DNA from: Impatiens glandulifera
Lineage: Eukaryota > Streptophyta > Magnoliopsida > Ericales > Balsaminaceae
Reading direction: 5' to 3'
Length of the DNA stretch: 64,000 nt
NCBI RefSeq assembly: GCF_907164915.1
Contig: NC_061870.1
Coordinates: forward strand, 24,589,348 to 24,653,347
Part shown: positions 46,169 to 56,992 of the stretch, one piece after another
How the letters are laid out: each line of letters begins with the position of its first letter
How positions within the stretch are numbered: position 1 is the stretch's first letter
Notes under the pieces: generated by a model
Database searches by the model: none
What the model was told of the DNA's origin: nothing
The model's input: only the letters and a program-made list of their open reading frames with translations
Position numbers and translations under genes: made by a program

Positions 46169-48994
46169 ATGGGTCGTGATGCGGCATTGTTCAAATTATA
46201 CTCTCAAGTGGACTTTGAGGAGATTCGGCAACATGGAACAGCCGAGGCAAAAGAAGTAATTAACCGGCTGATTGACACCGGTTTGGAACATCTACTTGAC
46301 GGTCCTCACATAATATACAAGGAAGCGGTAGAAGAGTTCTTCAAAACCGCAACCATCTCCTACGACAGGATCCTCGCAACGGTGTGCGGTTCTCAAGTAG
46401 AGATTACCGAAGCAGTAGTGGCCGAGAGTTTGCGTCTCCCAACTACCGGCATGGATGCTATGGAAGAGATGGACGAGGATACATATAGAACAGCCTGCCA
46501 ACTTCTATCGGCAACCAACGAACCGCTTACCACATCCGGAAAGAAACAGACGCTGAGACCGGAGCTCATTCCGGCATGTGACGTCTTTGCCAGGGCGATC
46601 CTGGCAAGGGGAGGAAACTTCAGTAATCTGACCAAAGACAAGATCAAAATGATTTTTCGTCTGATGGATGGAACAGAGATTAACTGGGCAAGGGCGGTGT
46701 TCAGCAACCTTATGGAAATGGTGAGACCGGCCTCGGACAGGTCTTGGGGATACGCCGTACAACTCGGCAAGATATTCTTACATCTGAAGATCAAAGTCGG
46801 TCCCGGTGTTGGGATACTAAAACGTAGCATCATCCGATCAAAGCAATTTCTTCCACGAAAGCCGTCGGCTTCCAGCTCCACAGGTGGCCGAAAGAAGAAA
46901 GCCGCAAAGAAAAAGACCCCGGCGAAAGAAAACACCGGAGGGAAGAGAAAAGAAAAGGTAGTTTTCGAAGACCTACCTCAACAAACAGAGGATGAGGAGT
47001 GGGCTGATGAGGAAGCCGAAACAGAGGGAACCGAAAATGAAACGGTCCATGAGGACGATCTCTCGGCTCGGAGTCCGACCGATGCCGAACAAAGCTTCAA
47101 TCCTGAGACCACCGAGGGTGGGGAAGGGAATCATGAGGGAGCCGATAATGAAGGCCTCAGCAGGGAAGAAGCCGATGATGCCGAGGCCGAAAGATTAGCC
47201 CAGAATATCTTTCAGGGCATCATCAGGCGGAATGAGGACGTTATAAACTTATACTTGGAGTGGCATGAGCACCGCTTCAACACGAACTATAATAACATGA
47301 TGACGGACTTGAACCAAGAGGATTGCTTCGCCAGGTTGGAGGACGTAGAGGACAATATCTTAAGCCTCACAAAATCCGGTACCATTCATGAGGTACAGTG
47401 CCGAACTTGCCTACTGATACCGAGAAGTCATCTTCGACAGATAAGAAGGCGTATCAGAAAGATTAAGGAAGAATATGCCGAAGGAGGATCGGTGTCTACC
47501 GTAGCACCGCGAGTAATAGAAAAACTTCAAAAAGGCAAATGGGAAGTACGCCAAGAGATAGCGCGGTTAGAAGCAATTTGCGTTCAGAAACAAGTTCCGG
47601 TGTATACCGCTCCGGTCATCGAAGACTTTCAAATGGACTGGGCATCAACTTCGAGAGAAAACACCGCGACACCGAGGGACATCGAGACTCCGATGCCAGA
47701 AGATGATGAGGTATCGACTCCAAGAACTGTTGAGATATCGACTCCAAGAACAGTCGAGGTACCGACTCCAGGAACTGTTGAGGTACAAACTTTAGAGGAT
47801 GTCGAGGTACCGATCCTGGAAAATGCGGCACTAAACTTGGTGGATGCGGTCACATTAGAAACACCTACTGAGGTTGTTGAAATACTAGACTCCGATGTTG
47901 AGAGAGCCGACCCTAATCAGACCGAGCAGTCCGCTCCCACTCCTCCACCGGCAGCCACCGTCTCAGTTCCCTCTAAGGAATGGATTGATGACCTATTTCA
48001 AAAATTTGAAGTAGTTGTTTCGAAGCGGATTGAGGACCGACTCCGGCAGTTTGACACTTCAATATCAGAGAAGATTGATGACCGCATACTTGACCACAAC
48101 GTCTCCAAGCTTCAACCGCTCAAGGATAGATGCGAGACCGTTTTCGATTCGGCCATGCAGTTCGCCGATGTGACAAAGAACGTTGTGGATTACCATCAAA
48201 CGCGCCTGGAGCAACTTAGCACCGGACTATGGGAAGAGGCCGGTGAGCGAGAAAATTGTGCTCATCATATTTTAGCTCTGGAGAGTCTCACTTCGAAATT
48301 ACAGAAGGATTTCGAACGGGTTGATCCGACAATTGAACGAGTCTCGGTACTGGAAAAGAAAAACGATGATCTCGTGGCCGAAGTAAAGGCACTAACTGAG
48401 CAGATGGCCGAAATTCTGAAGGCCAAGGAAAACGCAGATGCCGCGGCCATAGAGGCCGATGCTCTAGTTGCAAAGAGGGTCCAAGAAAGGCTGGACGCCG
48501 AAGCCAGCAAGGACAAAGAGCCGCAGCGAGTATCTCAGATGACCGACGAAGAAATAGAGGCCGAAAGAGTAAGAAGGGGCGAGGCCTTATTCCCAGGATA
48601 TGCTGAGAAAGCGGCCAGACTGGCTGCGGACGATGCCGCACGACTGGAACGGGAAGCACGAAGGCTGGCCGGCTTTGCAAAGGAAAATGAGAAAAAGAAG
48701 AAGGCAGCCACTTCCGTTTCAGCACCAGCAACTTCCGTTTCAGCACCGGCAGCCTCAGCTTCGGCATCAAAGAAAAGAAAGAGGCCGGCTAGTAAGAAAG
48801 TTCGAATTCTCGAGACGCTCAACACGATCTCTGAACCGGCAGAAACGGGCCCCTCGCAGCAAGCCGACCTAATCGAGGAGGAAGTCGTAGAACAGTTGCG
48901 GTCCCGATCAAAAAGGCCACGATCTTCCCAGCCGCAACCGCCACCACCACCGAAGAGAAAGAAGAGTGCCTACGAATTCACAGACTCAGAATAG
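46169..48994 (+). CDS. Accessory ORF C: shared domain plus long coiled-coil tail
   Basis: 941 residues. 1-220 is the domain of ORFs A and B (VDFEEIRQHG, TGLEHLLD, AVEEFFKTATISYDRI, LRLPTTGMDAM, LRPELIPACDVFARAIL, GTEINWARAVFSNLMEMV, GPGVG). Then follow a basic segment with GGRKKKAAKKKTPAK, an acidic stretch, a region with VxTPRTVE-type repeats (~510-550), a long heptad-like helical region (~620-840), Ala/Ser repeats (ATSVSAPA), and nuclear-signal-like KKRKRPASKK and PPPPPKRKKSAYEF at the end. The basic motifs and coiled coil suggest a nuclear, self-associating protein; this is an inference. It has no membrane segment and no recognised enzyme. Confidence 0.8.
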   Translation: MGRDAALFKLYSQVDFEEIRQHGTAEAKEVINRLIDTGLEHLLDGPHIIYKEAVEEFFKTATISYDRILATVCGSQVEITEAVVAESLRLPTTGMDAMEEMDEDTYRTACQLLSATNEPLTTSGKKQTLRPELIPACDVFARAILARGGNFSNLTKDKIKMIFRLMDGTEINWARAVFSNLMEMVRPASDRSWGYAVQLGKIFLHLKIKVGPGVGILKRSIIRSKQFLPRKPSASSSTGGRKKKAAKKKTPAKENTGGKRKEKVVFEDLPQQTEDEEWADEEAETEGTENETVHEDDLSARSPTDAEQSFNPETTEGGEGNHEGADNEGLSREEADDAEAERLAQNIFQGIIRRNEDVINLYLEWHEHRFNTNYNNMMTDLNQEDCFARLEDVEDNILSLTKSGTIHEVQCRTCLLIPRSHLRQIRRRIRKIKEEYAEGGSVSTVAPRVIEKLQKGKWEVRQEIARLEAICVQKQVPVYTAPVIEDFQMDWASTSRENTATPRDIETPMPEDDEVSTPRTVEISTPRTVEVPTPGTVEVQTLEDVEVPILENAALNLVDAVTLETPTEVVEILDSDVERADPNQTEQSAPTPPPAATVSVPSKEWIDDLFQKFEVVVSKRIEDRLRQFDTSISEKIDDRILDHNVSKLQPLKDRCETVFDSAMQFADVTKNVVDYHQTRLEQLSTGLWEEAGERENCAHHILALESLTSKLQKDFERVDPTIERVSVLEKKNDDLVAEVKALTEQMAEILKAKENADAAAIEADALVAKRVQERLDAEASKDKEPQRVSQMTDEEIEAERVRRGEALFPGYAEKAARLAADDAARLEREARRLAGFAKENEKKKKAATSVSAPATSVSAPAASASASKKRKRPASKKVRILETLNTISEPAETGPSQQADLIEEEVVEQLRSRSKRPRSSQPQPPPPPKRKKSAYEFTDSE

Positions 48995-49310
48995 GGACTA
49001 TCCTTCTTTTTCTTACTTACCTTAGTATTTTTGCTTAGCACTTTCCGGTTATCTATGAATATATAAAGTTATTTTTGAATACCGGCCTTATTTTGCATTT
49101 CTACTTGGTTTTGATAATTTTAAATAAAATAATCAAAAAGGGAGAAATTGTTAGATAAAAGATAGAGATTCATCCAAAACCCCTCCCCCAAAATTTTTCG
49201 AAAAACTCTCTAACTCTTTTTCAAAATCGGCCAAACAAAACAACCGGCCTACGGTCGCAAACTTACATAATTTTGATAATTTTAAATAAAATAATCAAAA
49301 AGGGAGAAAT
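48995..49310 (+). other. 3' non-coding region with duplicated polypurine tract
   Basis: The 50 bp at 49271-49320 (ttttgataattttaaataaa ... through the polypurine tract aaaaagggagaaat and the first ten LTR bases) occurs identically at 49109-49158. The functional tract ends at 49310. Confidence 0.85.
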
Positions 49311-50653
49311 TGTTAGATAAATTCATACCGGCTCAAATAAACCTAACTTAAACAAACTTCCTACGCAGGAACAAGGAACCGGACCGGATGAACAAAAGAA
49401 AACCAACTGAAGAAACCGAACCGGTCAAGCTACCAAACCGATCAAGAGTATTCGGTACGTGACCGCACAGAGGAAGGATCGGCCAAAGCCTAAAAGCCAG
49501 ATCCATCAAATAGCCGATCAACCCTCAAGACAAACATAACCGGAATAAGCCCGGTCACTTCACTATCAAAAGATATTTGGCCAAGTCAAGCGGCCAACCT
49601 AGGCCAAGTCAAGAGGCCGACCTGCACAAGAAGACACTTTGGGTATCTGTTGAGAATGATACCAAAGGAACAGACTGAATACTTCCATATCCATGCAAGT
49701 CTGAGGAAAGACTGTAGGCTGCAGAAAACAGTACTACCGGATCTTTCCACTTCGGGATAAGCCAGAAAGGAAATCTTCAAAGTACAGACAACTGTCCAAG
49801 CAGACAGTGCCTACATTGAGTAAAAGACAAACCCGGCAGGTTTGCTTTACAGACCGGCAGGTCTGAAACAGGATGCCAGGTCTGAGATTGACCGTCAGGT
49901 CTGAGGAGAAGACCGCAGGTCTGAGACACTGAATCACTGCACCGCTGACCAGCCAATCAGATTCAAGGCTTCGAAATATGACCGTTGGCATATTTCACCT
50001 ATAAAAGGAGGCAGTTGCAGAAGAGTAAATGCGGGACAAAAAAAAAAACAGATATTGAGCAGTTACTAAGTGAGACAAACATTAAGTGCATTTACTACAA
50101 GTGATAACAGTGTGGTATTCTAAGAAAGTCTAAGTGCTAAATTCTAAGTGTGTGTTACAATTTCGGTGTAAATTGTAAGAGTGTTATCGAGCAGGAAATA
50201 AGTCTCGATCGGATTGTATTTGTATTCCTTAGTGAATATCCTTCTCGCGGTTTCGAGAGGAAGGGGTGACGTAGGAGTTTTTATCTCCGAACATCCATAA
50301 AACTTTGTTGTGTTATTTACTTTCTGTTGGCTTCCTTACATAACTGACTAATCTAACAATACCGCTCAGAACCGAATCTACATTAACCACATCAAGCATC
50401 CAGATTACCGAAACCGACCCACCATCCTTCAAATCATCATCATCCGAAACCGACTCCGCCTATCATACACGTGTACCGCTTCAACTTGAAAGCAAACCTC
50501 TTCCGCGCTTGAACCTAGTTCAAGGGTTTGTGACAGGTTGTGTAGTATTGAAACCCCGGTGTTAATCTCTAACAGGATTAATCACCACCCTACGAGTCAG
50601 AACCGCTAACCGGTCCAACCCCCGGTCCACCAGCGGCGACCTAGATCCTAACA
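49311..50653 (+). repeat. 3' LTR
   Basis: 1,343 bp, identical to the 5' LTR except at 49800, 50048, 50129 and 50345. It is followed by target duplication CTTTA (50654-50658). TATA box at 50000. Confidence 0.97.
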
Positions 50654-50658
50654 CTTTA

Positions 50659-50967
50659 TATAATTATGATTAAAATATGATCTCATTAATATTAAGTAGG
50701 ACCAGTTGAAAATTGACATAAAAAGATCACCTTACATTAAATTTTCATTCCTCATATTCATGATATGATTTGACAATTAATTGTATTGATTTATGTGGTC
50801 ATTGTTGAGTCTAATTGTGCTTAAATACAACAACGCACTCTTTAGTTCTATATTGATATAATTAATTGATAAAATTGTTATACAACATATGATTTAGATA
50901 ACATATAACTTTAAGTGCATTATTGTTGATACATTTATTTTTGTACATACGTGACCTAGTGAGAGAT
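50659..50967. other. Interior of the older Copia, downstream part
   Basis: Continuation of the decayed element interrupted by the young insertion. It ends with a purine-rich gtgagagat before the old 3' LTR. Nothing coding is legible. Confidence 0.5.
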
Positions 50968-51432
50968 TGTTAGAATTTATAATGTCACTAGTATAATAAA
51001 TAATTGTGCAAATGTCATATTTAATATAAGTCAATATAATGTGATCTAATATGAAATTAAGTTTATGGCTCATGGGTGTATTTGTCATTAATATAATGTA
51101 ATGATACCTAAGTGACATTTCTAATTTTATGAAGGGGCTATATTAAAAATGATTAAACTACAATAATTAATTTAATGTTGGTTATTTTATAACGGTAATG
51201 GTCCACATTTGAGATACGGACAATTCTTCTTTGTGAGAGAGAAACTATTGACGTACTCATCAAATTGGAATAATCATTTTATCTAAAAAAAGTATAAAGA
51301 AAAAGGAGATTAAAGACTATTTTCATTCTAAGGAAAGAAAAGATTCACAAGATGAATTAAGGTACGCTTCTGCCGCATTCATATTTAATTTCTCATAATT
51401 TAAATTAGGAACTAATTAGGATAATTCTAACC
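50968..51432 (+). mobile_element. Older Copia 3' LTR remnant
   Basis: Starts TGTTAGAATTTATAATG after a purine tract. Its first ~160 bp match 34018-34160, and a possible end is ...attctaac near 51432. The two LTR remnants have diverged strongly, so this element is far older than the nested one. Confidence 0.6.
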
Positions 51433-51439
51433 CAAAAAA

Positions 51440-51605
51440 AATCATATTGTAATATGCTATTTTAGTCTTCTCAATGAATGTTTTCCAATAGCCACTAATA
51501 ATCACTAACATAATCCATTGAGTTCCTATCAAATTTCACAAAAGACTCCAAATATTGTCATAATATGATAATGTAAAAGAAAATAGGAATTCGTATCCAC
51601 CACCT
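51440..51605 (-). mobile_element. LTR tail fragment of a decayed minus-strand LTR element
   Basis: Resembles 55910-56040 (ttccaataNccactaata, aatgtaaaagaaaatagg, aattcgt). It is immediately followed by the LTR head at 51606. Confidence 0.6.
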
Positions 51606-52048
51606 AATTGTTGAGAAAATATCTAATCTAACACGCGATAAAAGTAGATATTGAGATAAATGGGTAAATAATAATGAACACAAATTATAACGAGATTCGA
51701 CTAACAAATGCCTACATTCTCGGGGAGTTGTTCATTCTATAGATTTCTATGGAATAATGGTTCAAATAACCATAGTTAAAATGTCTTTATTTATAAAAGT
51801 ACATCAAAAATCATAGAGATTAAACTACCAATCCTAAACCCAATAAAATCTTAAAGCCATTACAATAAACTCTAATAAAATATTAACCAAAAATCCAACA
51901 ATCTATGCCTTGAACGAATATCGCGCTTATTGAGATTTGTTAAATAAGTTACAAATTCAACAATCTTCACCTTGACGAATTTCATGTCCCTTAAAATACA
52001 TGAGTCGTACACTTGTACCCATCAATCTTCACATTGACAAAAGTCAAG
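51606..52048 (-). mobile_element. LTR head and flanking sequence, decayed minus-strand element
   Basis: TGTTGAGAAAATATCTAAT and the following ~260 bp match 55523-55790. After ~51880 the two diverge. It contains aatcttcaccttgacg motifs typical of antisense LTR-element DNA, and ends at the LINE insertion. Confidence 0.6.
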
Positions 52049-54496
52049 AAATTAAAAAACTGTTTTTCTCGACAAATGTTATCGAAAATCCTAGAAAGAG
52101 AGAAAAAAACTCTAGAGATTTTTAAGGAAGCGCGATCGGCACAGGAGGCACATCACGGCACGACGGCACGATAGGCACATACATACGATACGATCGTCAT
52201 GATGATACGATATTGTCTTGAGTCGGAAGTCATCAAATCGGCACCGAAATCACCATTTATCAAAAGAAGCGCGATCGGCACGGGCGACACGATTGGCACA
52301 GACGGCACAACCCGATCTGCACGGACGACACAATATTGTCTTGCTTCATAAGTGAGTCATTAAGTTTCTTTAGTCTAGAGTTTCTTGTGTATTTGTAAAC
52401 ATCGCTGGAATTTGCTCTCGATTGCGGTTTATCTATGATCATTTCTTAGGTTTTTTGCAATTACTTTTTCTTTTTCTTTGTTTCTGTCGTCATGGGGAAG
52501 GGAAAGAACAAAAGTAACAAATCTAAAAAAGTTAGGGATTTTTTGCTGGAAGTAATAAAGGAAGCAGTCGTCAAAGAAATTGAAAAAATTACTGAAGAAC
52601 TTATCAAAGAACAGTAGGATACCAACACAAGTAAGCAATCTGCTCCAACTGCTACAAGGAAAATTCCTATTGAAAATGATGTAGGAAAATATGGGGATAA
52701 TGAAGGAGCTTGGAAGATACGCTATAATGAAAGAGTTAATCTGTTTGGGCTCAAGAATCAGATTACAAAGCTCCTTATGCATGTCAAAAGGGGAGAAATT
52801 ATCATCAATAAGGAGAAAGCACAGCATATTATAATTTAACTCGTCATCTATTATCTTCAAGACTGGAATCTGTTGAAAAAAGAAGAATATGAAGAAATTG
52901 TGCAATGGTCAGTTGCTATAATGAAGGAGTTGATGAAGGCTCCCAAATCTAAGTCATATACTATTAGGAGCAACTCGAGATGAAAAACTAATGAATTTTG
53001 GAAGAACAACAATGCAAAAAAGTCAGAAGATCATGTCTATAAAGGGAAAATCTACTTGGGCAATACACATACAAAAGTGGAGGTATTGAATTCTCAATTT
53101 GAATTTAAATTACCTACTGAAGTAGAGGAAAACTGTATAAAGGAATGAGAAAATGTACTTGTGGGAAACTACATAGAGAAAAACAAAGTATCCTTCTCAA
53201 TTACTAAAGATGCATTGTTAAAGCAATGGGAAGGAAAAGGGCTGGAGAAGATTTCAGCAAATGTCCATGATTTATATTTCCTTAAATTAAAGAAATGATC
53301 TAATTTAGAGGAAATTCTATAAAATGGGCATACATATATAGGATCCATCTATATGAAATTGGAAAAATGGTCTGAAAACTTGAACATATTGAGTAAGCCA
53401 AAAGAAACTACACAGATATGGTTCAAGCTCTCGAATATACTTGTACATATGTACAATTCTGAAATACTTAGTCATTTTGTAGGTTTATTGGGTAGACCAT
53501 TATACATGGATCCAATTACTGAAGGAGGAGAGCACCTATTATTTGCTAAATTTAGCATTAAGGTGCATCCTAGAAGCACACTGCCGAAAAGTATGACCGT
53601 AGTAGACAGAAAAGGAAAACCTACTAGTATGGAAATCACTTATGAGTGGAGGCCAGACATATGCTCTTTCTGCAATACCTTTCAACATGCAAGCCTAAAA
53701 TATAATTTGGTTAAGGAAGAAGATCAGAAAATTCATAAAGGCCAGAAAGTAAATATGCGGGAAAATGAAACAGAGGTTCCTATTTTCAAAGAGGAAAATG
53801 TGGTTAAAGAACATTAAACAGAAGATAAAGAAAATTTTGTACAAGAAGAAAGCAATACGAAGAAGGAGGTGGAACCTCAACCTAATAATGTTGAAGAGAT
53901 AGTTGAGGATTCTTAATCAAATCAAGTTGAAGTGGTTGCTGATAAAAATATAGAGAAAGATACTCGGGTTAATCAAAAGGAAGAAGAGAATTCCAAGGTT
54001 GATACAGAGGAATCCAAAGTTGTTGACGATTCCAAAGCTGAAGTTGAAGGAAATAAAGACAATGATCTCGAAATTTAAGTTGAGAACAACAAGGTGAAAA
54101 GTCCGAAAATCCTGAATAATAATTATTTTTTTCAAATCAGAACAAGTTTATATAAAGAAAAAAATCAAAATGAGAATATGTAGTATTCATCAACCTCTTC
54201 AGTTCATCCCTCTTTCATTACAAGAGGAAGAGGAAGGGGAAGAGGAAAGACAAGGGGAAGAGGAAGACAATATGTTGAAACATCAGGTTGGTATGTAAAT
54301 AAAAATTCTAATTGAGATAATTAGGATTTGATACAGTTTGTAATCTCTGTTTCTTGTATGTTTGAATTCTACTAATCAGGTTCTTTAGGGTCATTTGATT
54401 GTCATCATTTAATAATAGCTAAAAATTGTCTAGCTTTGATTCTTGACCCTCCCACTTTTAGGATTTTAATAAAATGATTTTAACCGTTTTCCCCAA
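52049..54496 (+). mobile_element. Truncated LINE carrying only an ORF1-like region
   Basis: Flanked by AAAAGTCAAG at 52039-52048 and 54497-54506. It holds an ORF1-like reading with DUF4283/zinc-knuckle features and ends in a ttttaataaaatgatttt-type tail. No reverse transcriptase or endonuclease is legible. The target duplication is short and A-rich, so the bounds are moderate confidence. Confidence 0.55.
52491..54316 (+). pseudogene. LINE ORF1-like (DUF4283/CCHC) pseudogene
   Basis: Starts about ATGGGGAAGGGAAAG with a lysine-rich N-terminus and is broken by several stops (for example at 52616, 52837 and 53126). The central open part (53353-53817) reads IWFKLSNILVHMYNSEILSH, GRPLYMDPITEGG, FAKFSIKVHPRS and EWRPDICSFCNTFQHASL: the DUF4283 region and a CX2CX4HX4C knuckle whose last Cys is Tyr. 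The end is TRGRGRGRGRGKTRGRGR-like (54220-54275), an RNA-binding RG tail. Normal ORF1 proteins chaperone LINE RNA. Confidence 0.75.
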
Positions 54497-54506
54497 AAAA
54501 GTCAAG

Positions 54507-55522
54507 CAATCAAGAAATAAGTGGGTCAATCACTTCAATCTTCACATTTGCTCGAACAATTAATGAGATAATTTTTCATATCTCCACTTCCATTCAAGAG
54601 CCCTTACAAAATATCAATCTTCATCAAGACGTATATCGCGTCAACAAAAGGTTATGTCACACATCAATCTTCACATTTTCTCGAGTCGTTAATGAGATAA
54701 ATCATTGTACATCCACTTTTGCTATAAAAAAACCTTTAGAAGATAAAAATCATAGAGTTTATAACACTAAGAGAATTTGGGCAACCACGCTATATTAGCG
54801 AATAGAGACATTCAATACTCTTCACAATCTTTGTCCATATGCGTTAACATATGCTAAAACAAGAATTAACAATTATTTATTATGTCAAAATAATATTTAC
54901 ATTTGTTTGTCATAAACTAAGTATCTTATTCTTCATGTCTAATAATCGGCTGAAATCAAAACACCGATGAGACCCAAGACGAACTTTCATCATCTAATTT
55001 TTCAAAATCAGATATCTATTAAAAACCGGGGACACCTAAGACGAACTTACATTGTCTACTACTCAATAAAAGATATCGATCGAAAGCCGAGAAGACCCAA
55101 TATGAACTTTTATCGTCTACTAATTAATAACAAATAATTAGGTATCTCTTAACATCTCTTTACTTAAGTTCAAAATCTAGCAAAAAATATTTATCACCCA
55201 TCTTGTTTTGAACTTTACATACTCAATCAACTTGAACATTATATTTCTCCTTGAACAAATTAACTTGCAATCTAGTAGTTCTTTAATAATGTCAAAAGAA
55301 CTAGCGATTCAAGAATATCCTTTCAAGATTACTAACTATCTTCAATTGTTTTCATCATGCTTCAAATGATTATTCATAGTTTCTTCGAAAAAAATCACGA
55401 ATGTCTTTCCACTTGAATTGATCGAGTCTTTTATTTATCCCTTCAATGACGATCAGAGTTTCCGTCATGTCTTCACAAATACAGTAGGTTGAGTATTTTC
55501 AAAATATGTTTTGATACCACAT
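54507..55522 (-). mobile_element. Interior of decayed minus-strand LTR element
   Basis: On the minus strand, TGTGGTATCAAAAC (about 55509-55522, primer-site-like) follows the LTR end. It is followed by a short Gag-like start (MTETLIVIEGINKRLDQF, about 55410-55470), then decays. Nothing else is coding. Confidence 0.5.
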
Positions 55523-56050
55523 GTTGAGAAAATATCTAATTTAAACACACAATTAAAAAAGATATATAGATAAATGAGTAAAGAATAATGAACACAATAT
55601 ATAACAAGGTCGACCAACAATACATACATCCTCGGAGAGTCATCCATTTTATAGATTTCCATAAAATAATTGTTCAAATAACCCTATGTTACAATGTCTC
55701 TATTTATGGGAGTGCATCAAAAGTGATAAAAGAACAAATTACTACTCTTATGACCATTAAAAACTTAAAATCATTACAATATATAATTCTTGAAGACATA
55801 CTTTGATTTTTAAATGTTTTCAAATGTTTTCAAATTTTTTCAACAAGATAGTTCACTAGAAAATTATAAGGATAGAGATCCATCTTGTAAATATTACCCT
55901 TTTAGCCGCCTTGATTAATGATTTCCAATATCCACTAATAGTCTTCGGCATAACCTGTTGAATTTGACCAAAATTTTCAAATATTGCCGCAACGTGACAA
56001 TGTAAAAGAAAATAGGAATTCGTCTCACCTCCTTTTAACCTAAACGACAA
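55523..56050 (-). mobile_element. 5' LTR of decayed minus-strand LTR element
   Basis: From TGTTGAGAAAATATCTAAT at 55523 (the minus-strand LTR end is ...TTTTCTCAACA) to about 56050. The head matches 51606-51880 and the tail matches 51440-51605. The right edge is not exactly fixed. Confidence 0.55.
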
Positions 56051-56992
56051 CAACTAATAGTAATTATTCAGCCTCTTTCGCATTTCACAATGAGTTCCAT
56101 TAAGATATTTTATACAAATAAAATAATTTAAAACTTCAATCATTTTATATGAGTTTTATAACATCTTTATAGGTATAGATAGAAGGATATTGTAGGTTTA
56201 TGAGATGGGACACACAGAGTCACAGTCTAATGTCGGATCACAATGGATCATATACATGCAGAGATATGGAAACATTATTGGATCCACGTGATAATATTAT
56301 ACATATCATACATGTTTTTGTTTTCATATGCACATGCCCATGCACGCACATTCACATGCAAAAGCAAGATGGACATTTATATATATACATTGGTTGGCAA
56401 TATTGTTGAATCAAATGCTACCTAATCACGTTATGCCACCTTACAATGGCATACTTTGTTTGCTCATTTTTATTTTGTAACGATGACAATAAGATATGGG
56501 TTCTCGTCCTTATTATCATATATTCATATGCATGTGTATTATGTATACAATATTTTCAATAACAAGATATGCCCAATAATAATCATAAAGGTTTGATCCT
56601 AATACCTTCATCGAGGACAGCTAAGGGGTATTGGTTTCTTTTCCCGGATGAACTTATTTTAGACTCAACATGTTTTCTCCTTTCTTTTGGCAAGGTGGTG
56701 GTTACTCACAAGTCACAATGTGGGCCTTTTCCTTTTGTTGCATATTTGTTTATATTATTATTAAAAAAAAAATGTGTTAAAAAGAAAGATCAAAACCAGA
56801 AACAAAATTAAATTAAATCAAATATAATATAATCATCAATCACAACACTTGTCCATTCATTAATAACCCAATTAAACATTGAAGAAATTTCGTTATAATA
56901 AAAAATCTCAGCTCTTTTGTGTTCATTCTTATTTTACTTGTTTATGGCTCTAGCTTTCGTTGGGCTTGGAATAAAGACAGCGATGAAATAGA
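56051..56992. other. Intergenic, downstream of peroxidase gene
   Basis: No gene. Contains the probable 3' UTR of the minus-strand peroxidase near its right end. Confidence 0.45.

Larger units (their letters stand above)
36739..50653 (+). mobile_element. Young 13.9-kb Copia (SIRE-like) retrotransposon with three accessory ORFs
   Basis: Two 1,343-bp LTRs (36739-38081, 49311-50653), TGTTAG...CTAACA ends, a 5-bp duplication, an initiator-tRNA-Met primer site, gag, pol in Copia order (protease, integrase, RT, RNase H), a polypurine tract, and three sense accessory ORFs between pol and the 3' LTR. Size, post-pol coding space and Gag type fit the SIRE/Maximus lineage. LTRs differ at four sites, so insertion was recent. 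It lies inside the decayed Copia at 34.0-51.4 kb. The element is rich in CCG/CCGGT words, unlike its AT-rich flanks. Confidence 0.95.

Noticed and set aside
43750..48994. Accessory ORFs as an envelope gene
   Set aside because: No signal peptide, transmembrane segment or surface-protein features; ORF C has nuclear-type basic motifs instead.
53353..53817. Independent 154-residue protein-coding gene
   Set aside because: It is the least damaged part of a LINE ORF1 relic; the frame is closed by stops on both sides and the zinc knuckle is mutated.
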